NCBI RefSeq assembly: GCF_020193575.1
Contig: NZ_JADYVD010000014.1
Span: 80,276 to 144,275 of the forward strand
DNA from: Ensifer sp. IC4062
Lineage (GTDB): Bacteria; Pseudomonadota; Alphaproteobacteria; Rhizobiales; Rhizobiaceae
Reading direction: 5' to 3'
DNA length: 64,000 nt
The notes under the pieces are model-generated. The model ran no database searches. It saw only the letters and a list, made by a program, of their open reading frames with translations, and was not told the DNA's origin. This document shows, piece by piece, positions 37,014 to 45,039 of the stretch (position 1 is its first letter; every line of letters begins with the position of its first letter). A program made the position numbers and the translations under genes.

Positions 37014-37110
37014 CAGAGCGGGATGAAAAGTTTGCGCGATCTTTCGCCCGCATTCCGCTCAAACTTATGAGAAGCGATCACGTTTATGATTTTGGGTCTT
37101 TATGATTTTG
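37014..37110 (+). repeat. Rhizobial intergenic palindromic repeat, family D copy 2
   Basis: AGAGCGGGATG...CGCCCGCATTCCGCTC, then CGATCACGTTTATGATTTTGGGTC, parallels the reverse complement of 15950-16053. A short direct repeat TATGATTTTGG occurs twice at the right end (37085-37095 and 37101-37111). Confidence 0.6.
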
Positions 37111-37111
37111 G

Positions 37112-37222
37112 ATCGCCGAAGCGCGGGCGGACGGCTGGTTCCAGGATGGCGACACCATCGCAGTCGTAGGGGAAGAGCACCTGGTCGAGGTCTACGAGGC
37201 CGTCGCCGCGGCCTTCGGATGA
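37112..37222 (+). pseudogene. Possible 3' remnant of a degraded gene
   Basis: A 36-codon frame ending in TGA at 37220 reads like a protein C-terminus (ADGWFQDGDTIAVVGEEH, then a valine/alanine-rich helix) but is closed upstream by an in-frame stop at 37103 and has no start. The reading continues coherently in another frame for about 35 codons, as if frameshifted. The parent gene is not identified. Confidence 0.3.
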
Positions 37223-37878
37223 CGCTGGCCGCCGCCCCGTCGACGCGGCGATCCGCGGCGCGCTCGCCATTCGGGATGAGACCGTCGGCAGCCTGCGTGC
37301 CCTCGCCGGCGGCAAAGTTGTCGCCGGTCAAGAAGGAATAGGGCGCTCGACCCATTGCGGGGAGCGCCCTATTCGACCCGGAGATGCTTTCCGGCCAGAC
37401 CAAGCGTCGGCTCGAAGCGCCTCGATACGGGCAGTGTGCGATAGATGGGTCTTGACCAACTGGTTTCAAGGCCTGGTCGACCAAATAGCTTCCCAACCCG
37501 CAGGCCCGCACGTCGCTTTCGCTGATTGCCCCTCACCGGGGACCCGGTTGGGACCCGGTGCACATCAAACCGGATAGGCGCGGCCGATATTCAGGCCAAC
37601 ACGTCGAGAAGTAAGGGGCTTGCCGCAAGAAAGGTATCGCCTTGAGGCCTGGTCGATGATGGCGCGCCATCGATCGTCAAATCCTCGCAATACGGCGCGA
37701 TTCATTATGTAATTCTAGAGGATACTTGCATTGCCATGCACGAAATGGAGAATATAGTGGTGGCATGTTTGCAAAATATAGTGTTCACATTTTATTTTAA
37801 TCTTTAACATTCCGCAACGATGCGGAACCAATCCACGCGCCCTGCGTTTAATCTTCCACAGAAGAAGGAGGATTGATC

Positions 37879-38286
37879 ATGAGTGTAAAAATTCTTCTGG
37901 TCCCCGCCCTTGCAGCCGGGCTGCTCGCCGCGCCTGCGATGGCAAATGACAACAATGACGCCGCCGTGACCGGTGCGGCCGGTGGCGCCGTGACCGGCGC
38001 GATAGTTGGAGGCCCGGTAGGCGCTGCCGTAGGCGGCGCGGTTGGTCTCATCGCCGGTGCCGCCATCTCGCCTCCGCCGCAACAGGTGGTCACCTATGTA
38101 CAGCAGCAGCCGATGCCTACGAACAGGGTCGTTGTTCGAGAGCGGATCGCAGTGGGTCGGCCGCTTCCGCGGACTATTGCTCTAACGCCGATACCCGAGA
38201 ATCCGACCTATGCCTACGCGGTCGTGAACGATCAACGGGTCATCGTCGATCCGAGGACCTATACCGTCGTTCAGGTCATCCAGTAG
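37879..38286 (+). CDS. DUF1236-like exported glycine-zipper protein
   Basis: 135 residues. A signal peptide ends at APAMAND (about 22-24). A glycine-zipper stretch follows (GAAGGAVTGAIVGGPVGAAV, about 36-70), then a proline/glutamine linker. The C-terminal module (GRPLPRTIALTPIPE, then YAYAVVNDQRVIVDPRTYTVVQVI) is characteristic of rhizobial DUF1236 proteins. Probably periplasmic or membrane-associated, role unknown. The start at 37879 is set by AAGGAGG seven bases upstream. A TTG six bases earlier is less likely. A strong hairpin follows. Confidence 0.85.
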   Translation: MSVKILLVPALAAGLLAAPAMANDNNDAAVTGAAGGAVTGAIVGGPVGAAVGGAVGLIAGAAISPPPQQVVTYVQQQPMPTNRVVVRERIAVGRPLPRTIALTPIPENPTYAYAVVNDQRVIVDPRTYTVVQVIQ

Positions 38287-38292
38287 GCCACC

Positions 38293-38323
38293 GGAGCTCC
38301 CCGCGCTTTCGGCGGGGAGCTCC
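38293..38323 (+). terminator. Hairpin after the DUF1236-like gene
   Basis: A 12-bp perfect stem (38293-38304 with 38312-38323; GGAGCTCCCCGC) with a seven-base loop begins seven bases after the stop. No T-tract, so it may be a bidirectional terminator or an mRNA-stabilising structure. Confidence 0.65.
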
Positions 38324-38446
38324 GTCGTCCCCATCTGCGATCCCACCCGCCGTTTCGATAAGCGGTAAACAAAGGGCAGTTTCGCTCCGCCAGGGGCACT
38401 TCCCGTCATAGAGCCGGTCAGATCACGCAATAACCTCGAAGCGGCG

Positions 38447-40390
38447 TCAGCCGTCAACGCGAATGCGGAAGCGGCTCATGAAGTCGCCTTCCCACCACAT
38501 CGGGAAATTGGTGCCCCATTTGTTGTTGTGGAGATTGAACTCGAGCCCTGCCTCATAGGCTGGTGGACTGCCGGGGAACCGCATGAAGGGCTGTCCGCGT
38601 GGCCCCGCGAGCGGCGAGTCGAGCGGTTCGATCGTCATTTCCCCGCCGCCGGCAAGCGCTGCCCGCGCGGCGAAGATTGCCTGCAGCGCTCCGCCACCCC
38701 GCCGCACCGTCCGCGCCGCCTCTTGCCAGAGCCCGGTCTTCAAAAATTCCCAGCCGTGGGTACGCTTTGGAACAATTTCGATGAACCCCGCTTCCGGCAT
38801 CCGGTTCGCGGCCTTGCCGCGCAGCACCACGGCAAGTTCCACGCTGTCGTCCGTCGACCGCACGATATAATCGACCCGGGCAGGGGCGCCCAGTTGTTCC
38901 TGAGCCGCGCCGGAAAACCGACAGGCGACCACAAGGCGGCTGCCGTCTCTTGCAATGCCGATCAATTGCGGCCTGAAGGAAGCAGACAGCGCCGTCTGCG
39001 CCCATAGGAGCCCTGGCTTGCCATGATCAAGGATCGCCCATTCCGGCCGGTCCGTGAGATAACTATCCATAAACCGGGCCAGATCGTCGGCGTCGTAGCT
39101 CTCGTAGCGGTAGCCGAACAGCCGTCCGTCGCCTTCGAGCCGCCAGTTGCCCGCGGCAAGCGCCAGTATATCGCCGGTCTCGGGGTCGAGTTCCACCTCC
39201 ATGTCGTCGATCGCCACCTTACCCGTCGACGCCAACGGCTGGACGTCGAGCGCCGCCGGCACCTCCGTCTGGCGAAGTGTCTCTTCCGCTCGCCTGCGGT
39301 CGTCAGCCGAAAGTGCCTCGACCGCCTCATCGAGATAGGCCCGCTGCTCGCCCCAGGAGGCTTCCGTATAGTGGAAGCGGTAGTCATCTTTCCGCTGCAC
39401 CTCGAAGGCCGGCCGATCCCAGGCCGTTTCGTCGCGCAGGAACGTCTTGATGTCGACACCGCAGGTGTGTTCGGCCACCAGCGTCAGCTTGCGCCCGAAG
39501 TCGCGCCGCGCAGGCGACAGCCCCTCCGCCTCCACGGTGTCGTAGAGCCGCTGCAAGGCGCGGAACCGCGCGATCTTTACCGGGTCGGCGGCAGCGCCGT
39601 GGATCCAGCTGTCGCCGAGCTCCATGTCCACCACCGGGAAGCGCTCGCGGTGCTCCCACAGGAACGCGCCGTAGTCCTCGAGCGACGCTGCGCGAATCTC
39701 CGCTTCCGGATGCCGGTGGCCCATTTCCCGGAGGATCTCCACCACCTGATGGATCTGCTGCGGGCCGATATTGTCGCTGGTGTGGGCAAAGCTCAGGCCC
39801 TCGGAAAGTCCATCGGGTAGGTGCGTGGCGCCGTAGCTTTTCTGGTACATGACGACGATCTCCTCGCCGCCGGGGCCCCTCCATCGGAAAATCTCCGGAA
39901 CGTCCGGAGGCGGACAGGCGGTGTTGACGCCGATATGCAGGAATTTCAGCCCGGCTTCCGCCATCAAAGGCACGATGCCGCGCGTATGGCCTGGCACATC
40001 CGTCATCTTGGCGGCGATTGTCTCCACTCCAAAACGGCGGTCGAGCTCGGCCGTGTAGGATAGCCCGGCGCGAAAAAGTGCGGGACTCATCAGTTCCGAA
40101 TGGATCGTGAACGGTAAGCCGTGCCAGCGAATCACCCCATTCTCGATCGCCCGCTCGAGCCGCGCCACTTCCCCGGCCGAACGCGTGTTGAGATGATCCC
40201 AGATCAGCCAGGCGCCCGTCGTCCAGATGAACTTCGGGCTTTGCGGATCCTCGGCATAAAAATGCTCGCCAGTCGCGATTGCCTGCGGGATGAAGCGCTC
40301 GTGGTAGAGCCGCCGCACGTTTTCCGCATGGTCCGTGAAGCCGATATCGAGGTGGGTCTTGAAGACCAGATGGATGCGTCGAGCGGTCAT
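38447..40390 (-). CDS. GH38-like (DUF5054-type) glycoside hydrolase family protein
   Basis: 647 residues. The N-terminus HLVFKTHLDIGFTDHA has the HxDxG metal-site arrangement of alpha-mannosidase-like (GH38) barrels. WTTGAWLIWD and the aspartate-containing AAKMTDVPGHTRGI also fit that fold, and the overall pattern matches DUF5054 proteins. No signal peptide, so probably cytoplasmic. It lies downstream of and codirectional with the LacI gene, divergent from the sugar ABC importer, so it probably acts on the imported glycoside. The exact substrate is unknown. A 16-bp palindrome lies in its leader. Confidence 0.8.
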   Translation of the reverse strand: MTARRIHLVFKTHLDIGFTDHAENVRRLYHERFIPQAIATGEHFYAEDPQSPKFIWTTGAWLIWDHLNTRSAGEVARLERAIENGVIRWHGLPFTIHSELMSPALFRAGLSYTAELDRRFGVETIAAKMTDVPGHTRGIVPLMAEAGLKFLHIGVNTACPPPDVPEIFRWRGPGGEEIVVMYQKSYGATHLPDGLSEGLSFAHTSDNIGPQQIHQVVEILREMGHRHPEAEIRAASLEDYGAFLWEHRERFPVVDMELGDSWIHGAAADPVKIARFRALQRLYDTVEAEGLSPARRDFGRKLTLVAEHTCGVDIKTFLRDETAWDRPAFEVQRKDDYRFHYTEASWGEQRAYLDEAVEALSADDRRRAEETLRQTEVPAALDVQPLASTGKVAIDDMEVELDPETGDILALAAGNWRLEGDGRLFGYRYESYDADDLARFMDSYLTDRPEWAILDHGKPGLLWAQTALSASFRPQLIGIARDGSRLVVACRFSGAAQEQLGAPARVDYIVRSTDDSVELAVVLRGKAANRMPEAGFIEIVPKRTHGWEFLKTGLWQEAARTVRRGGGALQAIFAARAALAGGGEMTIEPLDSPLAGPRGQPFMRFPGSPPAYEAGLEFNLHNNKWGTNFPMWWEGDFMSRFRIRVDG

Positions 40391-40403
40391 GCCGTGCCTT
40401 TTG

Positions 40404-40500
40404 TTTAGATCAGTTCACTGTGACGCAGTGAACTGATCTAACTCCTTGAAATTACGCAATTCCGGACGAAAAACCGTTTCAGACTTTCCTGGAATTGCTT
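40404..40500 (-). repeat. Family C intergenic repeat with 16-bp palindrome
   Basis: Two parts: a perfect 16-bp inverted repeat TTAGATCAGTTCACTG (40405-40420 with 40426-40441, five-base loop), and a second imperfect palindrome with arms GCAATTCCGG and CTGGAATTGC (40457-40499). This composite resembles repeats common between genes in rhizobia. It fills the gap between the LacI gene and the GH38-like gene. Confidence 0.65.
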
Positions 40501-41551
40501 AGCCAACCGTGCCGCGCACCACGAGCCGCGTGCGTACGGTTTCCGAAAGGGCTGGCGCCGCCGGATCCTTCAGGCGACGCAGGATCAATCGGACGAGCGC
40601 ACGTATACGCGCCTCGAGATCCACCTTCACGGTCGTCAGGTTGTAGCTGCGCCAGTGCGACTGGGAGATGTCGTCGAAGCCGACCACTTTCACATCCTCC
40701 GGCACGCGGCGCTTCAATTCGTAGCGCAGCGCGTCGAGCGCGCCGAAGGCGCTCTCGTCATTGGCGGCGAAGATGGCATCCGCCCCCTCGCCGACCCGGA
40801 AGAGATCGAGCGTGCCGGCATGGCCCGCGTCGTAGCTGAAATCACCAGGGATGATGGTCGGCGGAGGCAAGCCTCGCCGCGCCATGAGCGCTGCCAAGGT
40901 CCTGCGGCGGGCCTGCTCGGCAAGAGAATCACGCTTGCCCGAAAGATAGGCGATGCGTCGGCAGCCGTAGCCGGCAAGAAGCGCCACCGCCTGCTCCATG
41001 CCCTCCCATTGATCGACATCGATCCGGTCGTAAAGCGCTTCCGGTTCGCGCGCCCGTAATCCGTCCGCCGGCTCCTCGTCCATCAGGTAGTTGATGTAGA
41101 TCGGCACTGCCCGGTCGAGGTAGCGGGTAAGGACATGCGGACGCACGTTCTCCGTGAAGGCGATCACCGAATCCGGGTTGAAGCCGCGCATGTAAGCGAG
41201 CAGCGTCTCGTCCATGCTGAAATCCGTGCGCGTCTTGAAGAGCAGCGTGGCGAAGCCTTCGGCCTGGAGGGCTGTGGTCAGCGCGTCGATCTCCTGGCTT
41301 TCCCAAGGGCTGCAGACATCGGGCACGATCACGCCGACAAGATGGGTGCGCCGGGTCACGAGCGCGCGCGCTGCACGATCGGGGACATAGCCCAGTTCCT
41401 CGGCGATCCTCAGGATGCTTGCCCGCTTTTCCGGCTTCAGCGGCGCGTCCGGATTGAAGGCGCGCGAAACGGCGGCTCTGGAGACCTTGGCCGCCTCGGC
41501 CACCGTCTCCGCCGTGATGCGCTGCGGCGTCTGGTTAAGTTTGTTGGTCAA
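40499..41551 (-). CDS. LacI-family repressor of the carbohydrate locus
   Basis: About 350 residues. The N-terminal helix-turn-helix is ITAETVAEAAKVSRAAVSRAF with the hinge helix region AEELGYVPDRAARAL. A periplasmic-binding-protein-like sensor domain follows (VGVIVPDVCSPWESQEID ... IFAANDESAFGALDALR ... VVGFDDISQSHWRS). I chose the TTG at 41551 because it gives the usual distance to the helix-turn-helix and leaves the 41572-41590 operator outside the gene. A GTG at 41602 is the alternative. It is divergent from the sugar-binding-protein gene and probably represses both directions. Confidence 0.88.
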   Translation of the reverse strand: MTNKLNQTPQRITAETVAEAAKVSRAAVSRAFNPDAPLKPEKRASILRIAEELGYVPDRAARALVTRRTHLVGVIVPDVCSPWESQEIDALTTALQAEGFATLLFKTRTDFSMDETLLAYMRGFNPDSVIAFTENVRPHVLTRYLDRAVPIYINYLMDEEPADGLRAREPEALYDRIDVDQWEGMEQAVALLAGYGCRRIAYLSGKRDSLAEQARRRTLAALMARRGLPPPTIIPGDFSYDAGHAGTLDLFRVGEGADAIFAANDESAFGALDALRYELKRRVPEDVKVVGFDDISQSHWRSYNLTTVKVDLEARIRALVRLILRRLKDPAAPALSETVRTRLVVRGTVG

Positions 41552-41571
41552 GCGTTCGACCTGGCTGAAAC

Positions 41572-41590
41572 TGAAATCGTGTTCACTATT
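41572..41590. promoter_or_regulatory. LacI-type operator, site 1
   Basis: TGAAATCGTGTTCACTATT, a pseudo-palindrome TGAA-N6-TTCA with central CG. It matches site 2 at 17 of 19 positions and lies 20 bases upstream of the repressor start, consistent with autoregulation. Confidence 0.65.
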
Positions 41591-41736
41591 ATCCTTCCGC
41601 ACGAGGCTCAGGTGGTCAAGTCCCGTACGGATAATTCCGCGCAATTGTTCTGATTTCTTAGGGGATCCAACGGCATGCGCCCGCCGAGGCCGGGGCAGCA
41701 AATCAATTCGGCTTTGCTGCGGGTTGACGCCAAATT

Positions 41737-41755
41737 GAAAACGTGTTCACTTTTC
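41737..41755. promoter_or_regulatory. LacI-type operator, site 2
   Basis: TGAAAACGTGTTCACTTTT, with TGAA-N6-TTCA symmetry around CG. It lies about 90 bases upstream of the sugar-binding-protein start, and 165 bases from site 1, allowing looping between the two. Confidence 0.7.
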
Positions 41756-41842
41756 GGCGTGAGGGGACGACGGCTAGTGTCGGGCGGTCTCTCATGGGCC
41801 GCGGGAGCCGGCCGAAACAATCGCGAAGGGAGGAAAATCGCG

Positions 41843-43195
41843 ATGCGCATTCACCTGCATGCACTCTGGCTGAGTCTTGCCGCGGCGACGACATTCGCCT
41901 CGCCGACATTCTCCGCCGATCTTTCGATCACCTGCCGCTGCGTCGAGGGCGGCGTGAACTCCGAACTCGCCGCATGGGTCAAGAAGAGCGTCATTCCCGG
42001 CTTTACCAAGATGAAGGGTGACGGGGTCAAAGTCACCCTGACCGAATTCGCCGGTTCAGACGAGCAATTGACGCAGCAGCTCGCACTGGACTTTTCGACC
42101 GGCGCCGGCCCGGATGTCGCCGGGTTCGACGGCTTCCTGATCCCCAGCTTCGTCGAGGGCGGGCTCTTGAAGCCGCTCGACGAACTGGCGGGCGATGCGG
42201 TGACGAAGTGGGATGGCTGGAGCCATATTACCGACGGTGCCAAGGCACTGATGTCCTATCAGGGCAAAGCCTATGGCCTTTCGCTCGGCACCGATGTGCG
42301 CGTGATCTTCGTGCGCGCCGATCTCCTGAAGGAAGCGGGGATCGATCCAACAACCTGGCAGCCCAAGTCCTGGGCGGAACTGCTCGATACCGCCCGCAAG
42401 CTCAAGGCGAAGAAGCCCGACTCCTTCCCGCTGCAGATCAACGCCGGCGTGCCGATGGGCGAGGCGACGACCATGCAGGGCTACTGGATGGCGCTGCTCG
42501 GCACTGGCGAGCAGGTCACCGATGACAAGGGCCGTTACATCGTCTCGAGCCAAGGCATTCTCGACACGCTCAATCTCTACAAGACCGTTTATGTGGACGA
42601 GAAGCTCGGAGACCAGCGGGCGCAACTCTTGGGCGACGGGCGCAACCGCACGTTCGCGAACTTCCGCGACGGCAAGACCGCAATGCTTCTCGAAAGCGAT
42701 TGGTTCTATCGCTCGGTCACCGCACCCGGCTCGGAATTTGCGGTCGAAAACCGCGACCAGGTGGTGACCTGGGCAAAGATGCCGGCCAAGGAGCCCGGCA
42801 AGGGCATCCGCGGCCAGGACTTCGTGACGATCTCCGGCGGCACGGGTTTCGTCCTCAATCCCAATACGGATGAAAAGGAACTCGCTTGGGAACTGCTCGC
42901 CTTCATGAACAGCAAGGAACAGCTCGCCGAGTTTCAGAAGTACGAGCCGCGCATCCGCATTCGCGACGACGTGGAAATCGCAGATGCCCCCTTCCTTGCG
43001 GAAACCTCGCAGGCACTGATGCCGCTCACCACCGCGCGGCCGAACGACGCCAAATACAATGCGGTTTCGGCCGAGGTTCAGCGCATGACCGAGGCGGTCG
43101 TCTCGGGCGAGCTGTCGCCGGAAGACGCCATGAGCCGCTATCGCGACGCCGTGATCCGGATCGTGGGCGAGGAAAACACCGTAAGCCTGCTCTAA
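41843..43195 (+). CDS. Sugar ABC transporter, extracellular solute-binding protein
   Basis: 450 residues of the cluster B (family 1) binding-protein fold. A signal peptide ends at about residue 25 (FASPTFSADLS). The segments QQLALDFSTGAGPDVAGFD and GKAYGLSLGTDVRVIFVRADLLKEAGI are typical of carbohydrate binders of the CUT1 class. It should capture an oligosaccharide or glycoside in the periplasm. Start 41843 follows GGGAGG. It is the first gene of the importer operon, and a hairpin separates it from the permease genes. Confidence 0.93.
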   Translation: MRIHLHALWLSLAAATTFASPTFSADLSITCRCVEGGVNSELAAWVKKSVIPGFTKMKGDGVKVTLTEFAGSDEQLTQQLALDFSTGAGPDVAGFDGFLIPSFVEGGLLKPLDELAGDAVTKWDGWSHITDGAKALMSYQGKAYGLSLGTDVRVIFVRADLLKEAGIDPTTWQPKSWAELLDTARKLKAKKPDSFPLQINAGVPMGEATTMQGYWMALLGTGEQVTDDKGRYIVSSQGILDTLNLYKTVYVDEKLGDQRAQLLGDGRNRTFANFRDGKTAMLLESDWFYRSVTAPGSEFAVENRDQVVTWAKMPAKEPGKGIRGQDFVTISGGTGFVLNPNTDEKELAWELLAFMNSKEQLAEFQKYEPRIRIRDDVEIADAPFLAETSQALMPLTTARPNDAKYNAVSAEVQRMTEAVVSGELSPEDAMSRYRDAVIRIVGEENTVSLL

Positions 43196-43239
43196 CGGAT
43201 TGCGGTCGCCCCGATCTTACACGGCAGTCATGACAACCC

Positions 43240-43281
43240 TCCGCGCATACGGGGTCAGCAGGAGAGCCCCATATGCGCGGA
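43240..43281 (+). terminator. Intra-operon hairpin between binding protein and permeases
   Basis: A 15-base arm TCCGCGCATACGGGG (43240-43254) pairs with 43267-43281 with one G-T pair and a 12-base loop. There is no T-tract. Such structures typically protect the upstream binding-protein mRNA and lower permease expression. Confidence 0.7.
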
Positions 43282-43294
43282 AGCAGGAGGTCGG

Positions 43295-44206
43295 ATGAAA
43301 TCCTTTTCCCTTCTATCCCGCGGCACCGGGGTCGCTTTCCTCGCCCCGGCGGGGTTGCTGGTCGGTGCTTTCGTCATCGCACCGTTCTTCTGGGTCATCT
43401 TTGTTTCCTTCACCAACCGCTCGCTGCTGGGCCGCACGGCGGTGGATCCGGATTTCGTGGGGCTCGCGAATTATTTCTCGCTCTTCGACGCGGCGACCTT
43501 CTTTACGCGCGGCGAATTCGGCTCGTCGCTGATCCTGACCATCCAGTTCGTCCTCCTGTCGGCGGTCGTCGGCCAGGCCGCACTCGGCATGCTGCTGGCG
43601 TGGATGCTGCAATCGGTACCGAAATCGCTGAAGCACGTGACCGAGACCGTGGCGATCGGTGCGTGGATCCTTCCAGAGGTGGTTATCGCCTTCGCGTGGT
43701 TCGCCTTTCTCGACTATGAGAACGGTACGCTCAACATGATCATGGAAGCGTTGGGCTTTCCGCCAGGCGACTGGCTCCTGTCCTTTCCCTTCTGGGCGAT
43801 CGTCGTCTTCAACACCTGGCGCGGCACTGCCTTCTCCATGATGTTGTTCAACTCCGCCTTCGCCTCGATTCCGCCGAGCTATTTCCAGGCGGCGGACGTC
43901 GCCGGCGCTTCGAGTTGGCAGAAATTCCGCGATATCGGTCTGCCACTGATCCGCGGCCATGTCGTGACCGACCTGATTCTTATCACCATGTGGAGCTTCA
44001 ATGTCTTCACGCCGTTCCTGCTGACCAGCGGCGGACCGTCCTATCGCACCGAGATCCTGCCTATCTACACTTATCGCATAGCCTTCCGCGATTTCGATTT
44101 CGGCAAGGGCGCGGCTGTCGGCGTGGTCGTCATGCTGATCAATCTCGTCTTCGCGCTCTTCTATCTTTGGGTAATGCGCCGTCGCGCCAAGGGAGTGGCA
44201 GCATGA
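43295..44206 (+). CDS. Sugar ABC transporter permease (CUT1, MalF-type)
   Basis: 303 residues, six predicted helices. The EAA loop for ATPase contact is YFQAADVAGASSWQKFRDIGLPLI near 198-221. It pairs with the next permease to form the channel. A GGAGG-like ribosome site (AGGAGGTCGG) precedes the start, and its stop overlaps the next ATG (ATGA). Confidence 0.93.
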   Translation: MKSFSLLSRGTGVAFLAPAGLLVGAFVIAPFFWVIFVSFTNRSLLGRTAVDPDFVGLANYFSLFDAATFFTRGEFGSSLILTIQFVLLSAVVGQAALGMLLAWMLQSVPKSLKHVTETVAIGAWILPEVVIAFAWFAFLDYENGTLNMIMEALGFPPGDWLLSFPFWAIVVFNTWRGTAFSMMLFNSAFASIPPSYFQAADVAGASSWQKFRDIGLPLIRGHVVTDLILITMWSFNVFTPFLLTSGGPSYRTEILPIYTYRIAFRDFDFGKGAAVGVVVMLINLVFALFYLWVMRRRAKGVAA

Positions 44207-45033
44207 CACGTTACCTCGGCCTCTACTTCACCCGCATCGGCTTCTCAGTGGCAACGGCGCTTATCGGTGTCTTCTTCGCCCTGCCGCTCGTCTGGTTCAT
44301 CTTCGCACCCTTCAATCCGCGCGCCGAGTTGGGCCTTTCCATTCCCGAGCCGTTCTCGCTTACCAATTTCGAGGCCGTGTTCCAGAATGGCTTCGCGATG
44401 CGCGGCCTCTGGAACTCGCTCGTCCAGAGCGTCGGCGGCGTTATTCTCGTGGGTGCAGGCGCTACGCTTGCCTCCTATGCGCTGTCGCGCTCGCCGATCC
44501 CCGGCAAGAGCGTCATCACCTACATCCTGCTGCTGTTCTCCTCCGTCGTATCGGGATCGGCGGCGATGGTGCCGATCTTTCTCATCATCAACGGCATCGG
44601 CCTCATCGACACGCAGATCGCGGTGATCCTCGTATTCGCCGGCGGGCTTTTGCCGACCGCCATGTTCATCCTGCGCGATTTCATCGACAGTATCCCCAAG
44701 AGCTACGAGGAGAGCGCGATGGTGGCCGGAGCCTCGCCCGTTCAGGCCTTCTTCGATGTGGCACTGCCGGTCATCCGGCCGGGCATTGTGGTCGTGGTCG
44801 TGTGGGCATTCGTCAGCATCTGGGGAAGCTTCCTCATCCCCTTCATCCTGCTGCGCTCCAGCGAAAAGATGCCCGCCTCCGTGGCGATCTATTCCTTCTA
44901 TTCGGAGGCGGGAACCCCCATCGTGACGCTGCTTGCCGCCTATTCCCTGCTCTACTCGCTTCCCGTCGTCATTCTCTACCTGCTCGTGAGCTGGAAGTTC
45001 GGTTTCCGGTTCTTCGGCGGTATCAAGGCTTAA
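44203..45033 (+). CDS. Sugar ABC transporter permease (CUT1, MalG-type)
   Basis: 276 residues, six helices. The EAA loop is YEESAMVAGASPVQAFFDVALPVI. The ending YLLVSWKFGFRFFGGIKA is typical of MalG-like permeases. It overlaps the preceding permease by four bases and is followed after six bases by the ATPase gene. Confidence 0.93.
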   Translation: MTRYLGLYFTRIGFSVATALIGVFFALPLVWFIFAPFNPRAELGLSIPEPFSLTNFEAVFQNGFAMRGLWNSLVQSVGGVILVGAGATLASYALSRSPIPGKSVITYILLLFSSVVSGSAAMVPIFLIINGIGLIDTQIAVILVFAGGLLPTAMFILRDFIDSIPKSYEESAMVAGASPVQAFFDVALPVIRPGIVVVVVWAFVSIWGSFLIPFILLRSSEKMPASVAIYSFYSEAGTPIVTLLAAYSLLYSLPVVILYLLVSWKFGFRFFGGIKA

Positions 45034-45039
45034 GGTTCC

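Larger units (their letters stand above)
36903..37878. other. Gene-poor, apparently decayed stretch
   Basis: About 975 bases with no intact gene I can support. The left part is a family D repeat (37014-37110). Next is a short frame that looks like a gene 3' end (37112-37222) and unassignable GC-rich sequence to about 37620. The last 180 bases (37690-37870) are markedly AT-rich and should contain the promoter of the DUF1236-like gene. Confidence 0.5.

Noticed and set aside
37873..37878. TTG as start of the DUF1236-like gene
   Set aside because: The ATG at 37879 has the better AAGGAGG spacing and begins a normal signal peptide.
38447..40390. Direct call as alpha-mannosidase
   Set aside because: Only the barrel motifs match GH38; the substrate is unproven, so a family-level name is used.
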